This document shows positions 5,697 through 9,626 of a DNA stretch of 9,626 nucleotides, in pieces. Within the stretch, counting starts at the first letter, position 1; each line of letters starts with the position of its first letter. The notes below the pieces were generated by a model, which saw nothing but the letters and a program-made list of their open reading frames with translations, was not told the origin of the DNA and searched no databases. This DNA comes from Competibacteraceae bacterium UBA2788 (GTDB taxonomy: Bacteria; Pseudomonadota; Gammaproteobacteria; Competibacterales; Competibacteraceae), in contig DEHY01000217.1 in the NCBI GenBank assembly GCA_002352185.1, positions 949 to 10,574 on the forward strand, in the 5' to 3' direction. Position numbers and translations under genes: made by a program.

Positions 5697-7157
5697 TCAA
5701 CATAGAACATCACGCTCCTCGCTAACGCGAGGCCTCGCTGAGGCGGAGTTGGATAACGAGACCGCTGGCGGGCGCTGAGCGCCTGCGCGCAATTCGCGCA
5801 GCAACGCTTCTCCTTCCGGCCAAGGGCCAAACCCGGAATCGACATTGATATGCCCGGCCAACCCGAGGTTGACCAGGCGACTGCCCCAGTGCTGGGCAAA
5901 CTGTTTCGCCCGCTCCAGTTCAAGGTAAGGGTCATTGGCGCTGGCGACCAGAATGCTGGGAAAGGGGAAGGGCCGCAGCGGCACTGAATTGAAAAAGGGT
6001 TGCTGGTCGGTATCGGCGGGCGCCACCAGCAGCGCCCCCCGGACATCGGCCCAGCGCTGCGCGGCCCATTCTGCAATCGTGATGCAGCCCAGACTGTGCC
6101 CGACCAAAATTATCGGGCGGCAGGCGCGCCGAATCTCCCGATCCAGGGCGTCCACCCACGCCGCCACCTGGGGTTGATACCAATCCTGCTGACGAACCCG
6201 CTGATAGGCAGGATGGGCTTGACCCCACAAGGTTTGCCAATGGCCCGGCCCGGAATCGCCATAGCCTGGCACGAGGATAACAGTGGTTTCCTCGACCGGA
6301 CGCAGGGCGCTATCCTGATAGCCATCGGCGTTGACCCAGCGGGCAATCTGCGCCTGGTGTTCAGTGGCGACGCCCTGCAAGAACACCCGCACTGCCCGGT
6401 TTTGAATCCACTGCACCCGCTGGGCCAGCTCGCGCCCATGGTCGGCGCTGGTTTCCGCCGCCAGCAGATGTTGACGGCCCAACTGGATGATATCGGGATC
6501 CAGCGCCACCAGGCGCTCCAGCTCCCGGTCGCTGATGCCGCGCTGGTGCAGGGCGACGCTAAAACCCCGGGCGTAGAAGCTGTGGATGGCCCGAGCCATG
6601 TGAGCGGGATCCTGAGTGGCGGCTTCAGCGATCTCCAGCACGATCTGCCGTGGCGACCAGCCACAATCGCGCAGGATGCCTTCGAACACCGCACCATGAT
6701 CTCGGGGCACTCGGGCAATGTGCCAAGGATGAACCTCCAGAAACAACGAACCCGCTATCAACCCCAGCGCGGTGGCATTGAGAACGTGCAGGGTGCGGAT
6801 CAACCGATCCAGATCAACGATAGAATCCTCGTCGAGGGCGACGGCGTAGGGCGCCCACGGCGACACGCTTTTGCCGTGCGGACCATAGGCATGGAGTTGG
6901 GCCTGATGACCGATCACCCGCCCTTCCGGGTCAAGGAACGTCTCAAAGGCGCTTTCCAGCCGCATCCCGTAGAACCCCGCCACCACCACGCCTTCTTCGA
7001 GCGCGAAAGGCTTCCGCACTTCAGACCCGTCCGCCCGCTGGAATTTCTGGTTGAAATGGGCCACGAGTTGCGCAAATGACATAGGAACCTCCTCAGGCAA
7101 GCGCGCCGGATTAATTGGTGGAAACGGGTTGTAAGCATTAATCGCTGAAATACTCAT
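5697..7157 (-). CDS. Fusion of a degenerate EAL domain with an RBBP9/YdeN-type serine hydrolase
   Basis: A predicted cytoplasmic 486-residue protein. Residues about 50-287 follow the EAL (c-di-GMP phosphodiesterase) fold: the FYGMRLESAFE start, FLEVHPWHIA (139-148), LEIAEA (174-179), FSVALHQRGISDRELERL (199-216), DPDIIQLG (220-227) and LQGVATEHQ (260-268). The catalytic residues are gone: the EAL position reads QAQ (85-87), the metal-binding DD pair is HQ (204-205), the catalytic-type Lys is Gln225, and the later Glu is Gln261. It cannot be an ordinary phosphodiesterase.
Residues about 292-458 are an alpha/beta hydrolase of the RBBP9/YdeN family: LVPGYGDSGPGHWQ, GHSLG with Ser355, SANDPYL with Asp409, and AGHINVDSGFGPW with His436, so this triad is intact. 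The substrate of this family is poorly known.
The start at 7157 has GGGGAGG before it, but Met26 (7082) has an even better GAGGAGG. Residues 459-486 are low-complexity and encoded by palindromic DNA. No signal peptide or membrane segment is seen. Confidence 0.88.
   Translation of the reverse strand: MSISAINAYNPFPPINPARLPEEVPMSFAQLVAHFNQKFQRADGSEVRKPFALEEGVVVAGFYGMRLESAFETFLDPEGRVIGHQAQLHAYGPHGKSVSPWAPYAVALDEDSIVDLDRLIRTLHVLNATALGLIAGSLFLEVHPWHIARVPRDHGAVFEGILRDCGWSPRQIVLEIAEAATQDPAHMARAIHSFYARGFSVALHQRGISDRELERLVALDPDIIQLGRQHLLAAETSADHGRELAQRVQWIQNRAVRVFLQGVATEHQAQIARWVNADGYQDSALRPVEETTVILVPGYGDSGPGHWQTLWGQAHPAYQRVRQQDWYQPQVAAWVDALDREIRRACRPIILVGHSLGCITIAEWAAQRWADVRGALLVAPADTDQQPFFNSVPLRPFPFPSILVASANDPYLELERAKQFAQHWGSRLVNLGLAGHINVDSGFGPWPEGEALLRELRAGAQRPPAVSLSNSASARPRVSEERDVLC
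5717..5743. repeat. Tandem palindromes inside the 3' end of the hydrolase gene
   Basis: CCTCGC (5717-5722), TAAC, GCGAGG (5727-5732) forms a perfect 6-bp stem with a 4-base loop. GCGAGG joins directly to CCTCGC (5733-5738) to make a 12-bp palindrome, and CCTC-GCT-GAGG (5733-5743) can form a further small stem. The middle GCGAGG can therefore pair with either flank. This looks like a REP- or MITE-type element, but only one copy is in the window, so that class is inferred. It encodes part of the protein tail (around SASARPRVSEE). Confidence 0.6.
7088..7094 (-). promoter_or_regulatory. Internal ribosome binding site before Met26 of the EAL/hydrolase protein
   Basis: On the minus strand GAGGAGG lies 5 bases before the in-frame ATG at 7080-7082. 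This is the strongest Shine-Dalgarno sequence in the gene. The upstream start at 7157 also has a good one (GGGGAGG, 4-5 bases away). The protein may begin at Met26 (461 residues), or two forms may be made. The extra 25 residues are proline-rich and precede the recognisable domain. Confidence 0.5.
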
Positions 7158-7561
7158 TTTTCCTCCCCATGTCCGTTGATCTTGTGCGATCCAAGGGAGA
7201 ATTTAAACTGAGAACTCTACTCATTAAAAAGAAGAAATCATGCTTTGCTTATAACGCATACGGGACTTCAGGAGTGATTCCATCGCGCTAATGCAATGCC
7301 TCCCGTACACAGCTTTTTAGCCGCTGAGTTGAACTCGGCCAATAGGGGATTTCCACCGATTCTCTCGATAGCAGAAAAGATGAATAGCAAATCAGATATT
7401 TTTCTTTTGAGAGGACTCCTTACCTCATTATTCTTTAGGCACAGCGTATCTTGCGTATCCGGTTTTTATGATGTTTTATCCCTCCGTAATCGCTGCGATC
7501 CACTAATTTCTAATTCAATTCTAAATACCTTTTGCTGACAGCAAAAGTTCAGGAGGCGCTC
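7158..7561. other. AT-rich divergent intergenic region upstream of cysK
   Basis: About 400 bases separate the diverging hydrolase and cysK starts, far longer and more AT-rich than any other spacer here. It should hold promoters for both genes, but no strong -35/-10 pair stands out. The best plus-strand candidate is TTGCGT (7451-7456), 17 bases, TTTTAT (7474-7479), which is weak. Visible structure includes a TACGGGA/TCCCGTA inverted repeat (7259-7265 and 7301-7307), a possible RNA hairpin GCTGAG-TTGAA-CTCGGC (7323-7339) with one G-U pair, and the 19-bp dyad listed separately. An 80-codon frame (7296-7538) has no ribosome binding site or recognisable product and is not called. Confidence 0.6.
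7529..7547. promoter_or_regulatory. Perfect 19-bp dyad just before the cysK ribosome binding site
   Basis: CTTTTGCTG-A-CAGCAAAAG is a perfect inverted repeat with 9-bp arms around one central base. It ends 3 bases before AGGAGG (7551-7556), the cysK ribosome binding site. As DNA it could be an operator for a dimeric repressor; as RNA it could fold into a 7-bp hairpin with a UGACA loop next to the ribosome binding site. Either would control cysK. It is not followed by a U run, so it is not a terminator. Confidence 0.55.
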
Positions 7562-8551
7562 ATGCCGCTTTGGTACGAAGACAATTCTCATTCCATCGGG
7601 CACACCCCACTGGTGCGGCTCAACCGGATCACGGACGGCGCACCCGCTACGGTGCTGGCGAAGATCGAAGGGCGCAATCCGGCCTATTCGGTCAAATGCC
7701 GGATTGGCGCAGCGATGATTTGGGATGCGGAACAGCGGGGTCTGCTGGGACCGGGCAAGGAACTGGTGGAGCCGACCAGCGGCAATACCGGGATCGCGCT
7801 GGCTTTTGTCGCCGCCGCCCGGGGCCTTCCGCTCACCTTGACCATGCCGGAAACCATGAGCCTCGAACGCCGCAAGCTGCTGATTGCCTACGGCGCGAAG
7901 CTGGTACTCACGGAAGGGGCGCGGGGCATGAGTGGGGCGGTGGCTAAAGCCGAAGAAATCGCTGCATCCGACCCGGAACACTATGTGCTGCTGCAACAAT
8001 TCAAGAACCCGGCGAATCCGGCGATTCACGAGCAAACCACCGGGCCGGAAATCTGGAACGACACCGAGGGCGCGGTGGACATTTTCGTGTCCGGGGTCGG
8101 CACCGGCGGCACCATTACCGGCGTCTCGCGGTACTTCAAGCACACCCAGGGCAAGGCCCTCGTTTCCGTCGCGGTCGAACCGACGAATAGCCCCGTCCTC
8201 ACCCAGCGCCGGGCCGGCGAGCCGCTGAAGCCGGCGCCGCACAAGATTCAGGGAATCGGCGCGGGCTTTATCCCCGATATTCTGGATCTGTCGTTGGTCG
8301 ACGAGATTGAACAGGTGACCAACGAAGAAGCGATCTACTACGCCCGCCGCCTGGCGCGGGAGGAAGGCATCCTGGCCGGGATTTCCTGCGGAGCCGCCAC
8401 CGCCGTCGCCGTCCGCATCGCCCAGCGCCCTCAGAATATCGGCAAAACCATTGTCGTGATCCTGCCGGATTCCGGCGAGCGTTACCTGAGTTCCATTCTG
8501 TTCGACGGCGTTTTTGACGCCACCGGGCTGGCCGTAGGACTCGCCGCTTGA
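7562..8551 (+). CDS. cysK: Cysteine synthase A (O-acetylserine sulfhydrylase)
   Basis: CysK is a PLP enzyme that replaces the acetate of O-acetyl-L-serine with sulfide to give L-cysteine in the cytoplasm. The 329-residue chain aligns almost throughout with E. coli Cys[17 protein letters not shown], then [12 protein letters not shown] with the PLP lysine at Lys45, [11 protein letters not shown] (substrate-binding loop), [25 protein letters not shown] (phosphate-binding glycine loop), [11 protein letters not shown] and [11 protein letters not shown]. It therefore belongs to the CysK type rather than CysM.
The ATG at 7562 is chosen because AGGAGG sits 5 bases before it. An upstream TTG at 7532 would fall inside the 19-bp dyad and add 10 residues absent from the family. 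It is followed 79 bases later by cysE, giving a serine-to-cysteine gene pair. Confidence 0.97.
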   Translation: MPLWYEDNSHSIGHTPLVRLNRITDGAPATVLAKIEGRNPAYSVKCRIGAAMIWDAEQRGLLGPGKELVEPTSGNTGIALAFVAAARGLPLTLTMPETMSLERRKLLIAYGAKLVLTEGARGMSGAVAKAEEIAASDPEHYVLLQQFKNPANPAIHEQTTGPEIWNDTEGAVDIFVSGVGTGGTITGVSRYFKHTQGKALVSVAVEPTNSPVLTQRRAGEPLKPAPHKIQGIGAGFIPDILDLSLVDEIEQVTNEEAIYYARRLAREEGILAGISCGAATAVAVRIAQRPQNIGKTIVVILPDSGERYLSSILFDGVFDATGLAVGLAA

Positions 8552-8570
8552 CATCGATCATCCAAACGCT

Positions 8571-8592
8571 GTCCCCGCCAATCCAGGGGGAC
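8571..8592 (+). repeat. Small inverted repeat between cysK and cysE
   Basis: GTCCCC (8571-8576) and GGGGAC (8587-8592) form a perfect 6-bp stem with a 10-base loop in the cysK-cysE spacer. There is no U run after it, so it is not a factor-independent terminator. It might stabilise the cysK message or adjust the ratio of the two products, or it may be chance. Confidence 0.3.
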
Positions 8593-8630
8593 CAGATTCC
8601 TGACTTTGCCGCCGGGAGATTTTTACCTCA

Positions 8631-9584
8631 ATGAGCGCCCGCATGAATAACGCCGAGGTGCGTTTGATGACGCCCTTGGGCTGGGACATCAGCACGGTGG
8701 TTTCGGAACTGCGCGAGGTGCGGGAGAAGTCGCTGGCGGATCGGCAACGAACCAAGCAACCGCCCCGGCTCCCGTCCCGCAAGATATTGATTGGCATTCT
8801 GGATCGACTCAGCACCGCGCTGTTTCCCAATCGCCTGGGGACTTCAGACCTCACCGACGACAGCGTGGATTATTTTGTAGGACACACCCTCGATGCGACG
8901 TTGCGGGATCTGCTCGAACAGGTGCGCCGGGAGTTGCAGTTTTCGTCGGGGCAGACTCCGATCCGAGATCGGGATCGTGAGCAGGCGATTGAAATCACCC
9001 AAACCTTTGCAACCCGACTGCCGGAGATACGGGCGGTACTCGACAGCGATATTCGCGCCGCCTACGAAGGCGATCCGGCGGCGGGGAGCGTTGATGAAGT
9101 GCTGGTGTGCTACCCCGGCGTCACCGCGATTATTTATCATCGACTGGCTCACGCGCTGCATCAACTGGGTGTTCCCCTCATCGCCCGGATCATTGCCGAA
9201 ATCGCGCACTCGGCCACCGGCATTGATATCCATCCTGGAGCTGACATTGGCGGCAGTTTTTTTATTGATCATGGCACCGGCGTGGTCATTGGCGAAACCG
9301 CGATCATCGGCCAGCGGGTGCGGCTGTATCAGGCCGTAACCTTGGGCGCCAAGCGGTTTCCCGCTCACGAAAATGGCGCGCTGGTCAAGGGCAACGCCCG
9401 CCATCCGATCATCGAGGATGATGTGGTGATCTATGCCGGAGCCACCATTCTGGGTCGCGTCACTATCGGGCGTGGGTCGATGATCGGCGGCAACGTCTGG
9501 CTCACCCGCAGCGTCCCACCCGGCAGCTCCATCTCGCAGGCGCAAGTACGCAGCGAAATATTCGAGGGCGGCTCAGGGATTTAG
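8631..9584 (+). CDS. cysE: Serine O-acetyltransferase (long EpsC-type form)
   Basis: CysE transfers acetyl from acetyl-CoA to L-serine, giving O-acetylserine, the substrate of CysK and the committed step of cysteine synthesis. The 317-residue chain is longer than E. coli CysE (273) and matches the EpsC/SrpH-type length of about 310. The helical N-terminal region (to about 190) includes CYPGVTAIIYHRLAHAL. It is followed by the left-handed beta-helix of hexapeptide repeats: GIDIHPGADIGG with Asp199, IDHGTGVVIGETA with the catalytic-type His214, then VTLGAKRF, HPIIEDDVVIYAGATILG and IGGNVWLTRSVPPGS. The chain ends GSGI; a terminal Ile is the residue that enters the CysK active site in the known complexes.
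A modest GGGAG lies 12 bases before the ATG; a second in-frame ATG (8643) is possible. It sits in an apparent operon with cysK. No terminator is seen in the 42 bases after it. Confidence 0.95.
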   Translation: MSARMNNAEVRLMTPLGWDISTVVSELREVREKSLADRQRTKQPPRLPSRKILIGILDRLSTALFPNRLGTSDLTDDSVDYFVGHTLDATLRDLLEQVRRELQFSSGQTPIRDRDREQAIEITQTFATRLPEIRAVLDSDIRAAYEGDPAAGSVDEVLVCYPGVTAIIYHRLAHALHQLGVPLIARIIAEIAHSATGIDIHPGADIGGSFFIDHGTGVVIGETAIIGQRVRLYQAVTLGAKRFPAHENGALVKGNARHPIIEDDVVIYAGATILGRVTIGRGSMIGGNVWLTRSVPPGSSISQAQVRSEIFEGGSGI

Positions 9585-9626
9585 AGACTATTACGATCCG
9601 CTGCTGGTAGTCCTGTAAAAAGTAGT

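Noticed and set aside
6000..7079. A 359-codon plus-strand frame opposite the EAL/hydrolase gene
   Set aside because: The minus-strand product has an intact hydrolase triad and family motifs; the plus-strand peptide shows no domain.
7296..7538. An 80-codon frame in the AT-rich spacer before cysK
   Set aside because: No ribosome binding site, no recognisable domain, and composition like non-coding DNA; its end runs into the 19-bp dyad.
7532..7561. Upstream TTG start for cysK
   Set aside because: It lies inside the 19-bp dyad, lacks a ribosome binding site and adds residues absent from CysK; ATG at 7562 has AGGAGG at 5 bases.
7466..8554. A 362-codon minus-strand frame covering all of cysK
   Set aside because: It is antisense to an unmistakable CysK and has no known motifs.

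Overview
The window is a stretch of GC-rich bacterial chromosome, dense in genes, that most likely comes from a gammaproteobacterium. The evidence is an apaH gene (symmetrical Ap4A hydrolase, mostly found in gamma- and betaproteobacteria) overlapping the start of a folA gene, and a cysteine synthase that closely follows the Escherichia coli CysK sequence. A lineage of environmental or sludge gammaproteobacteria fits the gene style, but genus cannot be read from the sequence. No tRNA, rRNA, CRISPR array, transposase or integrase is visible.

Layout, left to right. Bases 1-883 (minus strand) hold apaH followed by the first codons of folA, which runs off the left edge. A possible 42-codon reading frame sits just upstream of apaH, its stop overlapping the apaH start. 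Divergently, 1100-5548 (plus strand) is a two-gene operon for an extracellular polysaccharide. Its first gene encodes a 1113-residue membrane protein that joins a GH18-like domain, a complete NodB-type (CE4) deacetylase and a processive family 2 glycosyltransferase in one chain. Its second gene encodes an exported GH26-type glycoside hydrolase. Bases 5697-7157 (minus strand) encode an unusual fusion of a catalytically ruined EAL domain with an RBBP9/YdeN-type serine hydrolase. The last residues of that protein are encoded by a palindromic, repeat-like sequence.

After a noticeably AT-rich spacer of about 400 bases, which contains a perfect 19-bp dyad directly before the ribosome binding site, come cysK and cysE (7562-9584). 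They make the two enzymes that turn serine into cysteine. The CysE chain ends in isoleucine, as expected if it docks into the CysK active site to form the cysteine synthase complex.

The parts most worth following up are the polysaccharide operon, which may make and trim a partly deacetylated polymer with an atypical set of enzymes (no PgaA- or PgaD-like partner in this window), and the dead-EAL/serine-hydrolase fusion. The cys genes and apaH-folA are ordinary housekeeping genes.
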